Program-made: the position numbers and the translations under genes
Shown here: positions 52,457 to 62,718 of the stretch, one piece after another
Layout: each line of letters starts with the position of its first letter
Position numbering within the stretch: the first letter of the stretch is position 1
Notes under the pieces: generated by a model
Database searches by the model: none
What the model saw: the letters and a program-made list of their open reading frames with translations, nothing else
What the model was told of the DNA's origin: nothing
Assembly: GCA_947496145.1 (NCBI GenBank)
Contig: CANMBS010000003.1
Location: forward strand, 62,001 to 126,000
Length of the DNA stretch: 64,000 bases
Direction of reading: 5' to 3'
DNA from: an uncultured Pseudovibrio sp.
GTDB taxonomy: Bacteria > Pseudomonadota > Alphaproteobacteria > Rhizobiales > Stappiaceae

Positions 52457-53413
52457 ATGTCTAGTGAAGCCGTTCCGGCACATATGCAGCCAACCAAGTC
52501 CTTTCAGGGTCTTTTGATGACCCTTCAGAGATTCTGGGCCGATCAGGGCTGCGTTATCTTGCAGCCTTATGACATGGAAGTTGGCGCGGGTACGTCTCAC
52601 CCGGCGACGACACTGCGCTCTCTTGGTCCGCGCCCATGGAAAGCGGCTTACGTTCAGCCGTCCCGTCGTCCAACTGATGGCCGCTACGGTGAAAACCCAA
52701 ACCGCTTGCAGCACTATTACCAGTTTCAGGTTCTTTTGAAGCCGTCTCCTGAAAACCTTCAGGAACTGTATCTGGCTTCTTTGCGTGCCATTGGCATCGA
52801 CACCGACATTCACGACGTACGCTTCGTTGAGGATGACTGGGAGAACCCAACCCTTGGTGCATGGGGTCTTGGCTGGGAATGCTGGTGTGACGGCATGGAA
52901 GTTTCTCAGTTCACCTACTTCCAGCAGGTTGCAGGCTTTGAGTGTAAACCGGTTTCCGGTGAGCTGACCTACGGTCTTGAGCGTATCGCCATGTATGTGC
53001 AGGGTGTCGACAACGTTTACGACCTGAACTTCAACGGTCTGGAAGGCGACGAGAAGGTCACTTACGGTGATGTGTTCTTGCAGGCTGAGCAGGAATATTC
53101 CCGTCACAACTTTGAGCATTCTGACACTGAAATGCTGTTCCGCCACTTTGCCGATCATGAGCGCGAGTGCAAGCGCCTGCTGGCAGCAAGTGCGGAAGCC
53201 ATGGAGAAAGCTGGCGATGGTCTGCAGAAGGTTGTTCTGCCTGCCTACGATCAGGCGCTTAAATGCTCCCACGTTTTCAACCTGCTGGAGGCGCGTGGTG
53301 TGATTTCTGTGACCGAGCGCCAAAGCTACATTCTGCGTGTTCGTGAGCTTTCCAAAGCCTGTGGAGCTGCTTTCCTGCAGACTGAGGCTGGTGGTGTGGG
53401 CTACAAAGGCTAG
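52457..53413 (+). CDS. glyQ: Glycine-tRNA ligase, alpha subunit
   Basis: A 318-residue catalytic subunit of the bacterial alpha2beta2 glycyl-tRNA synthetase, with the class II motifs [36 protein letters not shown] and [16 protein letters not shown]. The protein activates glycine and joins it to tRNA-Gly. glyS follows, but a glycoside hydrolase gene lies between them. A strong terminator follows glyQ. Confidence 0.98.
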   Translation: MSSEAVPAHMQPTKSFQGLLMTLQRFWADQGCVILQPYDMEVGAGTSHPATTLRSLGPRPWKAAYVQPSRRPTDGRYGENPNRLQHYYQFQVLLKPSPENLQELYLASLRAIGIDTDIHDVRFVEDDWENPTLGAWGLGWECWCDGMEVSQFTYFQQVAGFECKPVSGELTYGLERIAMYVQGVDNVYDLNFNGLEGDEKVTYGDVFLQAEQEYSRHNFEHSDTEMLFRHFADHERECKRLLAASAEAMEKAGDGLQKVVLPAYDQALKCSHVFNLLEARGVISVTERQSYILRVRELSKACGAAFLQTEAGGVGYKG

Positions 53414-53436
53414 CACCACTTTAAGGACGAGTTTTT

Positions 53437-53476
53437 AAAATGCCGGGGTAGAGATACTCCGGCATTTTTTGTTTTC
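53437..53476 (+). terminator. Rho-independent terminator of glyQ
   Basis: AAATGCCGG pairs with CCGGCATTT, with an inner GTA/TAC pairing around GAGA (about 53438-53468), then TTTTTGTTTT. It separates glyQ from the following genes. Confidence 0.85.
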
Positions 53477-53692
53477 CCCCTGCCTGCCCGCTCGGGCTAT
53501 ACTGCATCTGTGCTTTGCAGGAGATACCTTGAAAGTTTGTGGTTTATAATTCGCAGGTTTCTTTTGCGGAGAACCTATTGGATAAACAGCTCTTACTATT
53601 TATTTTGCGTGTGGTCATTCCTGCCCGTTTCCAGCTGCCTGCGTATCACTGCGCTGAATTGAGACGAGGTGCATTCGCGGAGTTTTCATTCC

Positions 53693-55945
53693 ATGACTGT
53701 TGACGGTACACAGGTGCTCGATGAAAGTGATGCAGCCGCTCCCGCTAAACACGAGGAACCAACCCAAATTTCCGCCACTCAAAACCTGACGGATGAGCAG
53801 ATCGCGACTGCCATTGTCTCCAGATTAAGCCAGGATGATAAGCTGGCGATGCGTGATGGGGATACTCCATTCTGGGTTGGTATTGGCAAGATGATGCAAA
53901 GTGGCTCACAGGCCGGACCGTGGCCTGCCGGAGTTTTACCGGAACACCACTTGCCGGGTATCCATTACAGCGAAGGCTCGCGCGGGATTGTCCAGAAGGG
54001 AGCTACCACGTTTCCTTGCCCCATCGCTCGCGCTGCTACGTTCGATCCTGAGCTTGAAGAGCGCATCGGAGCGGTGATGGGTTATGAGATGCGGGCGTTT
54101 GGTGGCACATTGTTTGGCGGCGTGCCTCTCAACCTTATGCGCCATCCAGCCTGGGGACGGGCACAGGATTCATACGGTGAAGACAGTTTTCTGACTGGAG
54201 CCATGGGCAGCGCTCTTGTGCGTGGGGTGCAGAAGCATGGCATGGCCTGTATCAAGCATTTTGCGCTGGCATCTGTGGAGCATGCTAAGCTCAGCCTTGA
54301 TGTCACCATTGGTGAGCGGGCGCTTTATGAGGTGTATCTGCCTCATTTTCGCAAGGCAGTCGATGCAGGTGCTGCTGCGGTGATGACCTCTTATACTTCC
54401 CTGAACGGGGAGCTTTGCGGGCATAACAACAGGCTGATCACACAACTTCTGAAGAAGGACTGGGACTTTAAAGGCTTTGTTATCAGCGATTTTATCTTCG
54501 GCATACGTGATGCCAAAACGGCGGCGAAAGCGGGCGTTGATGTGGAGATGCCCTTTCAGCTGCACTTTGCGCAGAACCTTGCTGATCTGATTGACACAGG
54601 CGAAGTTGAAGAAGAAGCTCTGGATGACGCCTGCTACCGGCTTATCCTGCAACAGCTCAAACTGCTGAATAAGGGGTCTTATAAGAGGCAGGAGGTCGGC
54701 AAGCCAGCTTTCCGAAAGATTGCGCAGGAAGCTGCGGAAAAATCTGCTGTTCTTTTGAAAAATGAAGATGGGTTTCTCCCGCTTAAAGATATTCAAAGCA
54801 TAGGCGTCATTGGAGGTCTGGCAAGCATTGCGAACTTAGGTGACAAAGGAACAGGTGATACACAGCCGACACATGTTATCACACCGCTTGCAGGCCTGCG
54901 CTCCTGCTACAAGCATAAAGTCGATATCTGGCAGGACCGGGGCCAGAACATCAACAGAGCTTTGCAGATTGCTAAGCGTGCTGATGTGGTCGTGCTGGTG
55001 GTTGGGAACGATCACAGTCAGGAAGGTGAATGGGTTGCCGCTGATCTGGCGGCCCAGTTTCATGAAGTTCTTCCTCAACCGCGTGGCAGAGAAGAAGCAA
55101 AGATCGCCTCTCAGTTCCTGAGAACCTATGGGGCAAGCGGACCTGTGGGAAGAGGCCAGCAGGGCTATGGTGCCGGAGACCGGGCAAGTTTGCGACTGCC
55201 ACCTCATGATGTTGAACTGATCAAACAGGTGTGCGCTGTCAATCCCAACTGTGTTGTTGTGGTGATGGGTGGCGGAACCATCTTAATGAACGAATGGGAG
55301 GATAAGCCTGCTGCGATTGTGCTCCACTGGTATCCCGGCATGGAGGGGGGAACCGCACTGGCCCGGATACTTTCCGGCGAGATTTCACCAAGTGGAAAGC
55401 TGCCTTTTGTCATTGCGCGGCGCGAACGCGATCTGCCCTTATTTGACCGGAACGAGCGAAAAGTGATTTACGATCTTTGGCATGGTTATCGGAAACTGGA
55501 CAAAGATGATGTAACACCCGCGTATCCATTTGGCTTTGGATTGAGTTACACCTCATTCCGCTACTTTGATCTTACGATTACCCCTCCCAAAGACCTGATA
55601 GGTGGTGAAATTCAGGTTGAGTTCCGCCTTGAGAATACTGGTGAAATGAGTGCTGATGAAGTCGCACAAGTTTACATTGCCCCTAAAGGGTCTGCTGTTG
55701 AACGCGCCAGACAGGAACTGAAGGGCTTCCAGCGTGTTCATGTTCCGGCAGGAGCGAGCCGTCAGATAAGTATCTTTATTCCCGTCGAGGAACTGGCGAT
55801 TTATAATGGTGAGCGCAGTCAAATGGAGGTGGAAGACATCATTTATGACGTGATTGTGGGAGGCTCCTCTCACGATCCAGATCATCTGCGAGGTGAGTTG
55901 AAGCTGTTTGCAGAACCTTGTGAAATTACTGAGAAAGCAACGTAA
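53693..55945 (+). CDS. Family 3 glycoside hydrolase (beta-glucosidase-like)
   Basis: A 750-residue enzyme. It has a GH3 N-terminal TIM-like domain with the KH motif (CIKHFALASVEHAK) and the nucleophile aspartate in FVISDFIFGIRDAKTAAKAG. A GH3 C-terminal domain (IGVIGGLASIANLGDKGTG) and a fibronectin-III-like end (residues 640-740) follow. It releases sugar from beta-linked glucosides or related oligosaccharides. No signal peptide is seen, so it probably acts in the cytoplasm. ATG 53693 is preferred to GTG 53669. The position between glyQ and glyS is unusual. Confidence 0.93.
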   Translation: MTVDGTQVLDESDAAAPAKHEEPTQISATQNLTDEQIATAIVSRLSQDDKLAMRDGDTPFWVGIGKMMQSGSQAGPWPAGVLPEHHLPGIHYSEGSRGIVQKGATTFPCPIARAATFDPELEERIGAVMGYEMRAFGGTLFGGVPLNLMRHPAWGRAQDSYGEDSFLTGAMGSALVRGVQKHGMACIKHFALASVEHAKLSLDVTIGERALYEVYLPHFRKAVDAGAAAVMTSYTSLNGELCGHNNRLITQLLKKDWDFKGFVISDFIFGIRDAKTAAKAGVDVEMPFQLHFAQNLADLIDTGEVEEEALDDACYRLILQQLKLLNKGSYKRQEVGKPAFRKIAQEAAEKSAVLLKNEDGFLPLKDIQSIGVIGGLASIANLGDKGTGDTQPTHVITPLAGLRSCYKHKVDIWQDRGQNINRALQIAKRADVVVLVVGNDHSQEGEWVAADLAAQFHEVLPQPRGREEAKIASQFLRTYGASGPVGRGQQGYGAGDRASLRLPPHDVELIKQVCAVNPNCVVVVMGGGTILMNEWEDKPAAIVLHWYPGMEGGTALARILSGEISPSGKLPFVIARRERDLPLFDRNERKVIYDLWHGYRKLDKDDVTPAYPFGFGLSYTSFRYFDLTITPPKDLIGGEIQVEFRLENTGEMSADEVAQVYIAPKGSAVERARQELKGFQRVHVPAGASRQISIFIPVEELAIYNGERSQMEVEDIIYDVIVGGSSHDPDHLRGELKLFAEPCEITEKAT

Positions 55946-56150
55946 TATGCAGGTGAGTACGATAGCAATGCCGGGTGTTGTGTCCGGCAGCTATGCACAT
56001 CCCTGTTGATGGGTGGTTGCCATCCTGCATTTTTTACTCAATTGCTGCGCTGGACTGCCTATTGGGGGTGACAATGCCCTTTAGTATTGCTAGGCACTAC
56101 CCACCTTAGAAATTTGCGATTGATTGACCAGTTAAAGGCGTCGTTCACCA

Positions 56151-58388
56151 ATGCCAGATCTTCTCCTCGAACTCTTTAGCGAGGAAATTCCTGCCCGCAT
56201 GCAGCGTCGTGCGGCTGAGGATTTGAAATCCCTCCTGACCAATGCTCTTGTTGATGCAGGCGTTACCTATGAAGGCGCGAAGGCGTATGCCACCCCTCGC
56301 CGCCTTGCCCTGCACGTTGCCGGCTTGCCTGCTGGCTCCAAAGCAACCCGTGAAGAACGCAAGGGTCCGCGCGTTGGCGCCCCTGAAAAAGCACTGGCTG
56401 GTTTCCTGCGTGGCGCAGGTCTTTCTTCCGCTGAAGAAGCTGAAGTTCATAATGACCCGAAAAAGGGTGATTTTTACGTTGCTGTGATTGAAAAGCCGGG
56501 CCGTAAAACCGAGGAAATTGTTGCCGACGTGATGCCTGACATCATCCGCAATTTCCCTTGGCCGAAGTCTCAGCGCTGGGGTTCTGGAAGCCTGCGCTGG
56601 GTTCGTCCGCTGCACTCCATCGTTTGCACCTTTGGCCCTGAGACGGAAGAGCCGGAAGTTATTCCGTTTGAAGTGGATGGCATTGTCTCTGGCAAGACAA
56701 CCTACGGTCATCGCTTTATGGCACCTGAAGCTATCGACGTGCGCCGCCTGGAAGATTACATGTCCAAGCTGGAAGCTGCGAAAGTGGTGCTGGATGCGGA
56801 CCGCCGCAAAGACATCATTGAAGCCGATGCAAAGAACGCTGCTACCGCGCTTGGTCTTGAGCTTGTTGAAGATGCTGGCCTTCTTGAAGAAGTGGCTGGC
56901 CTTAACGAGTGGCCGACTGTGCTTATCGGTTCTTACGACGAGAGCTTCCTGCAACTGCCTGACGAAGTGATTCAGCTCACAATTAAGGTGAACCAGAAGA
57001 ACTTCGTGCTTCGTGATCCAGCAACCTCCAAGCTGACAAACAAGTTTGCCCTGACTGCAAACATTGTTGCCAAAGATGGTGGCACCAAGATCATTGCGGG
57101 TAACGAGAAGGTTGTTTCTGCTCGTTTGTCTGATGCCAAGTTCTTCTGGGAAACCGACCTGAAGACCAAACTGGAAAGCAATGTTTCCAGACTGCAAGAC
57201 ATCGTGTTCCATGAAAAACTGGGCAGTGTTGCTGCGCGTGTTGATCGTCTTGAGCGCCTTGCTGCTGAGATTGCTCCTCTTGTTGGTGCAGACATTGAGC
57301 AGACCAAACGTGCAGCGCGTCTGGCAAAGGCCGACCTTGTTTCTGCGATGGTCTTTGAGTTCCCGGAACTTCAGGGCCTGATGGGGCGCTATTATGCTGA
57401 AGCGCAGGGCGAAGATGCTGCTGTTGCCCAGGCAATTGAAGACCACTACAAGCCGGCGGGCGCTTCTGATGATGTTCCTACATCACCAGTTTCCATTGCG
57501 GTTGCGCTTGCTGACAAGCTGGACATTCTGGCTGGTTTCTGGGCCATTGACGAGAAGCCAACCGGCTCTAAAGATCCGTTTGCTCTGCGCCGTGCTGCTC
57601 TGGGCGTTATCCGTCTTGTGCTGGAAAATGACCTGCGTCTGCCACTGCGTGACGTTCTGGTTCAGAGCCTGCGCCGCAACCTTGCAGACATTGCAGCAGC
57701 TCGTGGCGAGAATGCTCTGTCCGAGCTTCCATTCATCGGCAAAGGCAAAGCTGGTGAAGGCGTTGTTAAAGACATCTTCTCCATGGTTTCCAAGGCTGCT
57801 GATGTTGTGCTGGCAAATGTTTCCGACAAGATCCCTGAGACTTCTTTAGAATCTGGTCTGATTGATGATCTGCTCGGCTTCTTCGCAGACCGCATGAAAG
57901 TGGTTCTGAAGGACAAAGGCGTGCGTCATGATCTGATCGATGCTGTTCTGGCGCGTGGTGATCAGGACGATATTGCGCTGATCGTGAAGCAAGCCGAAGC
58001 CCTTGCAGGATTGCTGGGTAGTGAAGATGGTGCAAACCTGCTTGCTGGCTACAAGCGTGCTGCAAACATCTTGCGTGCTGAAGAGAAGAAAGACGGCAAA
58101 ACCTTTGCAGGTAAGCCTGATGCCTCACTTCTGGAAGAACGGGTAGAAAAAGACCTTGTGGCAGCGCTGGATGGCGTTCTCGCCGAAGTTAAGCCGATGC
58201 TGGATGCAACTGACTACTCAGGTGCAATGGCAGCTCTTGCCAAATTGCGTGGCCCGGTAGACGGCTTCTTCGACAACATCCACGTGAATGCGGAGAAGGC
58301 TGAAGTTCGCGAGAACCGTCTGAAAATCCTCTCTGAAATTCGTGCAGCTATTCATCAGGTTGCGGATTTCTCGAAGATCGCTGGTTAA
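56151..58388 (+). CDS. glyS: Glycine-tRNA ligase, beta subunit
   Basis: A 745-residue subunit that binds tRNA-Gly. The N-terminus [18 protein letters not shown] and the segments [34 protein letters not shown] and [21 protein letters not shown] are typical, and the C-terminal HD-like and anticodon-binding domains are complete. A terminator follows. The long minus-strand frame over this gene is a shadow. Confidence 0.98.
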   Translation: MPDLLLELFSEEIPARMQRRAAEDLKSLLTNALVDAGVTYEGAKAYATPRRLALHVAGLPAGSKATREERKGPRVGAPEKALAGFLRGAGLSSAEEAEVHNDPKKGDFYVAVIEKPGRKTEEIVADVMPDIIRNFPWPKSQRWGSGSLRWVRPLHSIVCTFGPETEEPEVIPFEVDGIVSGKTTYGHRFMAPEAIDVRRLEDYMSKLEAAKVVLDADRRKDIIEADAKNAATALGLELVEDAGLLEEVAGLNEWPTVLIGSYDESFLQLPDEVIQLTIKVNQKNFVLRDPATSKLTNKFALTANIVAKDGGTKIIAGNEKVVSARLSDAKFFWETDLKTKLESNVSRLQDIVFHEKLGSVAARVDRLERLAAEIAPLVGADIEQTKRAARLAKADLVSAMVFEFPELQGLMGRYYAEAQGEDAAVAQAIEDHYKPAGASDDVPTSPVSIAVALADKLDILAGFWAIDEKPTGSKDPFALRRAALGVIRLVLENDLRLPLRDVLVQSLRRNLADIAAARGENALSELPFIGKGKAGEGVVKDIFSMVSKAADVVLANVSDKIPETSLESGLIDDLLGFFADRMKVVLKDKGVRHDLIDAVLARGDQDDIALIVKQAEALAGLLGSEDGANLLAGYKRAANILRAEEKKDGKTFAGKPDASLLEERVEKDLVAALDGVLAEVKPMLDATDYSGAMAALAKLRGPVDGFFDNIHVNAEKAEVRENRLKILSEIRAAIHQVADFSKIAG

Positions 58389-58407
58389 GCGAGTTGCGAT
58401 AGAATTT

Positions 58408-58443
58408 AAAGCCCGGCGTTTTCACTCGTGCCGGGCTTTTTCC
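58408..58443 (+). terminator. Rho-independent terminator of glyS
   Basis: AAAGCCCGGC (58408-58417) and GCCGGGCTTT (from 58430) form a strong stem followed by TTTTT. The stop of the convergent LysR gene (58422) lies in the loop, so the hairpin may also serve that gene. Confidence 0.88.
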
Positions 58444-59345
58444 AAAATAGCATCTACAGGCAGCTCAGTTTGCTTGATTTCTTCCTTCAGCCAATCCCTC
58501 AATTTTCTGAGACTAGGGCTTCGCAAAGCGCCTTCGCGACAGAGAAACCAATAGGATCTTCCTGTTGAACAACGATGAGTAAATGGGATTTTGAGCAGAC
58601 CGTTTTTCACCGCATGAGCCACCAGCATATCCCAGCCCAAGAACACACCATGCCCAGCAATTGCAGCATCCATACACAATGATGCATTCGAAAACCCATG
58701 TCCTTTTGGCAATTGCCCCTCATTCATTCCAAAGGGCTTAAGCCAGTCACTCCATTTGTACTGTGAATTGTAGTCACGAATGATCACTTCATTTAAGAGA
58801 TCTTTTGGCTCCTTAAGTCGCTCTGCGATTTCAGGGGAACAGACGGGATAAATGAAGTGCTCACACAATTGCTCTGAATAGACATCATCCGGCGCGCGTT
58901 TATGAATTCGTACGCAGACATCCACATCAGAATGGGTGAGATTTAGCAGCTGATCATTGGCGTCCAACCGCAGATTGATATCCGGGTTCTTCACCATAAA
59001 ACTGCTTAAGCGCCAAACAAGCCATCTTTCGGCAAGAAGCGGAGCAACAGAAAGGGAGAGGCTTTCTTCACGATCTCGATCCGCGAGAGCAACAGCCTCA
59101 GAAATCTGCTTCAGGCCCAACGTGAGTTCATGGCAAATTTCGGCTCCAAGCCTGGTAAGCTTCAATCCACCCGGTTCACGAGTAAAAAGTGGACGTCCCA
59201 GTTGGCCTTCCGTTTTATGCACTTGCTGGCTTATGGCCCCAGTTGTGATGCCAAGTTCTTCAGCTGCGTTTTTCAGAGAGCCTAAACGCCCAACAGCTTC
59301 GACAGTCCGAAGCCCCGACAAGCTGACCTGATTGAGATTTTTCAT
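58422..59345 (-). CDS. LysR family transcriptional regulator (GcvA-like)
   Basis: A 307-residue regulator. The N-terminal winged helix-turn-helix (GSLKNAAEELGITTGAISQQVHK) is followed by a substrate-binding-type effector domain. The residues DVCVRIHK and the KGHGFSNASLCMDAAIAGHG stretch are typical of the GcvA group. The effector is unknown. ATG 59345 is preferred over TTG 59348. It is divergent from a 56-residue gene, a common arrangement for a LysR target. Confidence 0.92.
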   Translation of the reverse strand: MKNLNQVSLSGLRTVEAVGRLGSLKNAAEELGITTGAISQQVHKTEGQLGRPLFTREPGGLKLTRLGAEICHELTLGLKQISEAVALADRDREESLSLSVAPLLAERWLVWRLSSFMVKNPDINLRLDANDQLLNLTHSDVDVCVRIHKRAPDDVYSEQLCEHFIYPVCSPEIAERLKEPKDLLNEVIIRDYNSQYKWSDWLKPFGMNEGQLPKGHGFSNASLCMDAAIAGHGVFLGWDMLVAHAVKNGLLKIPFTHRCSTGRSYWFLCREGALRSPSLRKLRDWLKEEIKQTELPVDAILEKARHE

Positions 59346-59454
59346 CAAACGATATACCGCAAAGTAAAGCTAAACCCGGGTTTAGTTTTTCCAGATAGCA
59401 CTTAAACGCCATCTGGCGCATTATCATTTCATCACATGATGAAGGTTTATAACA

Positions 59455-59625
59455 ATGAAAACTCTATTGCTTAATCTGTTGCGCAGTAAAAATAATCGAA
59501 ATTGTAAAGATGCTACCGAAGCTCAAAAGTATCGCAGAAACCCAATGGCGCACCCTGTTTTGCAACGCATGAATAGCCGGGAACTCGGTGATATCTACAT
59601 CAATCCAGAAAAAACGCTGCCTTAA
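59455..59625 (+). CDS. Small DUF1127-like protein (56 aa)
   Basis: A short basic protein, MKTLLLNLLRSKNNR to start, ending NSRELGDIYINPEKTLP. The end recalls the DUF1127 pattern in which a basic helix is followed by an L-x-D-I motif, so the likeness is to that family of small regulators of phosphate and stress responses. AAGG lies upstream. Its stop overlaps the left arm of a terminator. It is divergent from the LysR gene, its likely regulator. Confidence 0.55.
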   Translation: MKTLLLNLLRSKNNRNCKDATEAQKYRRNPMAHPVLQRMNSRELGDIYINPEKTLP

Positions 59626-59642
59626 GAAGCAGCGTTTTTTGT
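59610..59642 (+). terminator. Rho-independent terminator of the small DUF1127-like gene
   Basis: AAAACGCTGC (from 59611) pairs with GCAGCGTTTT, followed by TT. The loop holds the gene's stop codon. Confidence 0.8.
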
Positions 59643-59660
59643 CTCTAGCTATGTTGCCGT

Positions 59661-60155
59661 TCAATACGGAATACCAACCTGCTTATAGATAAAGTGCATT
59701 AACCAGGCAGGCCCGACCAGCAGGAACTGAACATCTTTAAAGAAGGAAGGTTTCTTCCCCTCAATGTGATGTCCTATAAACTGGAATATCCAGGCGATCA
59801 CGAATACTGCTAATGCTGTTTGCCAGAGTGGAATACTAAGACCAAACTGCTGATAGGTAACATTTACCCAAACCATAAGCGCTGAAAAGAGCGCCATTCC
59901 AATTGCCAGTGTCAGTGATAAAGAAAGATAGTAGAGAATGGAAAGCCCGAGGCCAATTGTGCACCAGTTGAGCCACGGCGAAAGGGCGGTTAAACCAACT
60001 GGTGTTGGAAGTGACCATAACAGTGCAGCAACGGTCCAGAAAATGACCGGCACGCAAATCCAATGAATTGCTTTGTTTTTATGATTTTGATGGCTCTCGC
60101 CGTATTCACCCAACAGGCGGTCTATGCGACGCCCGGTCGCTTCAGAAAAGCTCAT
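59661..60155 (-). CDS. DUF962/Mpo1-like membrane protein
   Basis: A 164-residue protein with four hydrophobic segments. The signature GEYGESHQNHKNKAIHWICVP, with conserved histidines, and QFIGHHIEGKKPSF are those of the DUF962/Mpo1 family. In yeast Mpo1 is an iron-dependent dioxygenase that shortens 2-hydroxy fatty acids; bacterial members have no proven role. The histidine pairs (HQNHK, HWIC, GHHIEGK) fit metal binding. GGGGAGGG precedes ATG 60155. Confidence 0.9.
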   Translation of the reverse strand: MSFSEATGRRIDRLLGEYGESHQNHKNKAIHWICVPVIFWTVAALLWSLPTPVGLTALSPWLNWCTIGLGLSILYYLSLSLTLAIGMALFSALMVWVNVTYQQFGLSIPLWQTALAVFVIAWIFQFIGHHIEGKKPSFFKDVQFLLVGPAWLMHFIYKQVGIPY

Positions 60156-60231
60156 ATTACCCTCCCCGTAATACAAAGCGCTGTCAATGAAGACAGCATG
60201 CCGTATGGGGAAGTCATTAGCAAGCTGACAA

Positions 60232-60270
60232 AACCTCGGCGGGCATATTAACCACTACCCGCCGGAGGAG
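60232..60270 (-). terminator. Terminator of maeB
   Basis: CTCGGCGGG and CCCGCCGGAG (around 60235-60268) pair with one bulge. On the minus strand the stem is followed by TTTTG. It lies just after the maeB stop. Confidence 0.65.
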
Positions 60271-60275
60271 TTATT

Positions 60276-62600
60276 TTATCTAGGCAGTGCTATACAGGAA
60301 CCTGAGTTTTTCTTCCGGCATTGCGCATCGACAGCTGAAAGAGCTGTCATATTAACAATACCACGCGAAGTTACGGAAGGTGTGATGATATGAGCCGTTT
60401 TCTTCGCACCCAGCAAAATCGGGCCAACATGAAGCGCATCTGTCATTGCTTTAATGAGGTTCATCGCAATGTTGGAGGCGTCCAGAGTTGGGAACACGAG
60501 CAGGTTGGCCGGACCGGAAATGTGCGCATCGGGCATGTACCGTTTCAGGATTTCAGGCTTCAGGGCCGCATCACCATGCATTTCGCCTTCCGCTTCCAGA
60601 TCAGGCAGTTGCTTCCAGACCATTTGCAGGGCTTCCTGCATTTTTTTGGAGGTCGTGGAAGGGCGAGAACCGAAGTTAGAATGAGAAAGCAGTGCTACGC
60701 GCGGTGTAATACCAAAGCGCTTGATTTGCTCGGAAGCGAGGTGAGTGATTTCCGCGATCTCCTCAGCAGAAGGGCATTCGGTGACATAGGTGTCTGCGAG
60801 GAAATAGGCACCGCTGGTATTAATAAGCAAGGACAGGGTTGAAAAATCCCTCACGCCTTCAGAGCACCCGATGATATTGGAGATATCGCGCAAGTGCTTA
60901 TCAAAACGGCCCTCCAGACCAGTGATGAGCGCGTCTGCTTCTTCTCTGTGCAAGGCCAAAGCACCAATGACTGTGGTGTTGGTACGCACAATTGTTCTGG
61001 CAGCTTCAGGTGTTACCCCGTTGCGCCCTACCAATTGTATCAGTGTATCAACATAGGAACGGTAACGCGGATCATCTTCCGGGTTCACAAACTCAAAGTC
61101 TTTGCCAGGGCGAATGCGCAGGCCGAAACGTTCACAGCGATTTTCGAGAACTTGTGGGCGGCCAATTAAGATCGGAGTTGCTAAATCTTCTTCGATGACC
61201 ACCTGTGCAGCACGCAGAACACGCTCGTCCTCGCCATCTGCATAGATAATACGCTGTTTATCTGCTTTCGCCTGCGAGATGATTGGCTTCATCACCATGC
61301 CGGACCGGAACACGAAGCGGTTCAGTTTGTCCATGTAGGTATCAAAGTCTTCAATCGGGCGAGTTGCGACGCCTGTGTCCATTGCAGCTTTTGCAACAGC
61401 TGGCGCAATGCGCAGGATCAGGCGGTTATCAAAAGGAGATGGGATAAGGTAATTCGGGCCAAATGTGTGGGTGACGCCGCCATAAGCTTTGGCAACCACG
61501 TCAGTCGGTTCTTCACGCGCAAGTTCAGCGATTGCCTCGACAGCAGCCAGTTTCATCTCTTCGTTAATGGCTGTTGCCCCTACATCCAGAGCTCCGCGGA
61601 AAATGTAGGGAAAGCACAGTACGTTATTGACTTGGTTAGGATAATCAGAACGACCAGTGCACATTACCACGTCATCACGCACTTTAAGTGCGTCTTCAGG
61701 CATGATCTCCGGGTTCGGGTTTGCAAGCCCCATAACCAGCGGATGTGGTGCCATTTTGGCAACCATTTCAGGCTTCAGCACACCAGCTGCTGACAAACCA
61801 ATGAAGACGTCGGCATCTTCGATAATATCATCCAGTGTACGTTTATCGGTTTTCTGGGCGAAGACGGACTTCCATTCGTCCATAAGGGTTTCCCGGCCTT
61901 CGTAAACGACACCTTCGATATCAGAGACCCAGATGTTCTCGCGTTTAACACCGGATGCGACGAGCAGGTTGAGGCAGGCTAGTGCAGCAGCTCCTGCTCC
62001 AGAAGCTACCACTTTGATTTCATCGAGCTTTTTGCCTGCCAGTTCCATTCCATTTCGCACTGCGGCTGCGACGATAATCGCCGTGCCGTGCTGGTCGTCA
62101 TGGAAGACAGGAATGTTCATTCTTTCGCGCAGGCGTTTTTCGATCTGGAAACATTCGGGAGCTTTGATGTCTTCCAGATTGATACCGCCGAAGGTTGGCT
62201 CAAGGACCGCGACTGCATCGACGAACTTGTCGACATTGGTTTCATCAACCTCAATGTCGAAGACATCGATCCCTGCGAACTTCTTGAAAAGAACAGCTTT
62301 TCCTTCCATTACCGGCTTGGAGGCCAGTGGGCCAATTGCGCCGAGGCCGAGGACTGCGGTGCCGTTTGAGATGACAGCAACGAGGTTCTGGCGGGCAGTA
62401 TAATCGGCGGCTTTTGCCTCGTCCTTATGGATTTCCAAACATGGTGCGGCTACACCCGGAGAATACGCGAGAGCTAAATCTCTCTGGTTTCCCAGTGGCT
62501 TAGTTGCTTGAATCTCTAGCTTACCAGCGCGTGGATACTCGTGATAAAAGAGCGCTTGTTCGTCGAGAGTGCCGGAGGTAGGGCGTTTCTTGTCCGTCAT
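60276..62600 (-). CDS. maeB: NADP-dependent malic enzyme with phosphotransacetylase-like domain
   Basis: A 774-residue two-domain protein. The malic enzyme part (residues 1-430) has the tyrosine in YHEYPRAGKLEIQATKP, VAVLEPTFGGINLEDIKAPECF, VFHDDQHGTAI and the NAD(P)-binding VVASGAGAAALACL. The C-terminal part (about 440-760) is a phosphate acetyltransferase-like domain (RIIYADGEDERVLRAAQV, LLSHSNFGSRPS, GDAALKPEI). It makes pyruvate and NADPH from malate; the second domain usually controls activity by acetyl-CoA. Confidence 0.96.
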   Translation of the reverse strand: MTDKKRPTSGTLDEQALFYHEYPRAGKLEIQATKPLGNQRDLALAYSPGVAAPCLEIHKDEAKAADYTARQNLVAVISNGTAVLGLGAIGPLASKPVMEGKAVLFKKFAGIDVFDIEVDETNVDKFVDAVAVLEPTFGGINLEDIKAPECFQIEKRLRERMNIPVFHDDQHGTAIIVAAAVRNGMELAGKKLDEIKVVASGAGAAALACLNLLVASGVKRENIWVSDIEGVVYEGRETLMDEWKSVFAQKTDKRTLDDIIEDADVFIGLSAAGVLKPEMVAKMAPHPLVMGLANPNPEIMPEDALKVRDDVVMCTGRSDYPNQVNNVLCFPYIFRGALDVGATAINEEMKLAAVEAIAELAREEPTDVVAKAYGGVTHTFGPNYLIPSPFDNRLILRIAPAVAKAAMDTGVATRPIEDFDTYMDKLNRFVFRSGMVMKPIISQAKADKQRIIYADGEDERVLRAAQVVIEEDLATPILIGRPQVLENRCERFGLRIRPGKDFEFVNPEDDPRYRSYVDTLIQLVGRNGVTPEAARTIVRTNTTVIGALALHREEADALITGLEGRFDKHLRDISNIIGCSEGVRDFSTLSLLINTSGAYFLADTYVTECPSAEEIAEITHLASEQIKRFGITPRVALLSHSNFGSRPSTTSKKMQEALQMVWKQLPDLEAEGEMHGDAALKPEILKRYMPDAHISGPANLLVFPTLDASNIAMNLIKAMTDALHVGPILLGAKKTAHIITPSVTSRGIVNMTALSAVDAQCRKKNSGSCIALPR

Positions 62601-62718
62601 TGTCTGTTCTTGCCTGACCTAATTCATAAGCTGCTCGCCACCGAGAATCAGCGGGATTACCGATTCAGATGTCGCAATTTTGCAAAACCTAGACCATCGC
62701 CTAGTGTTTTGCAGCATA

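Noticed and set aside
52442-53419. 325-residue frame on the minus strand over glyQ
   Set aside because: Shadow of glyQ; no motif.
56145-57446. 433-residue frame on the minus strand over glyS
   Set aside because: Shadow of glyS codon bias; the composition is unlike a real protein and glyS is complete.
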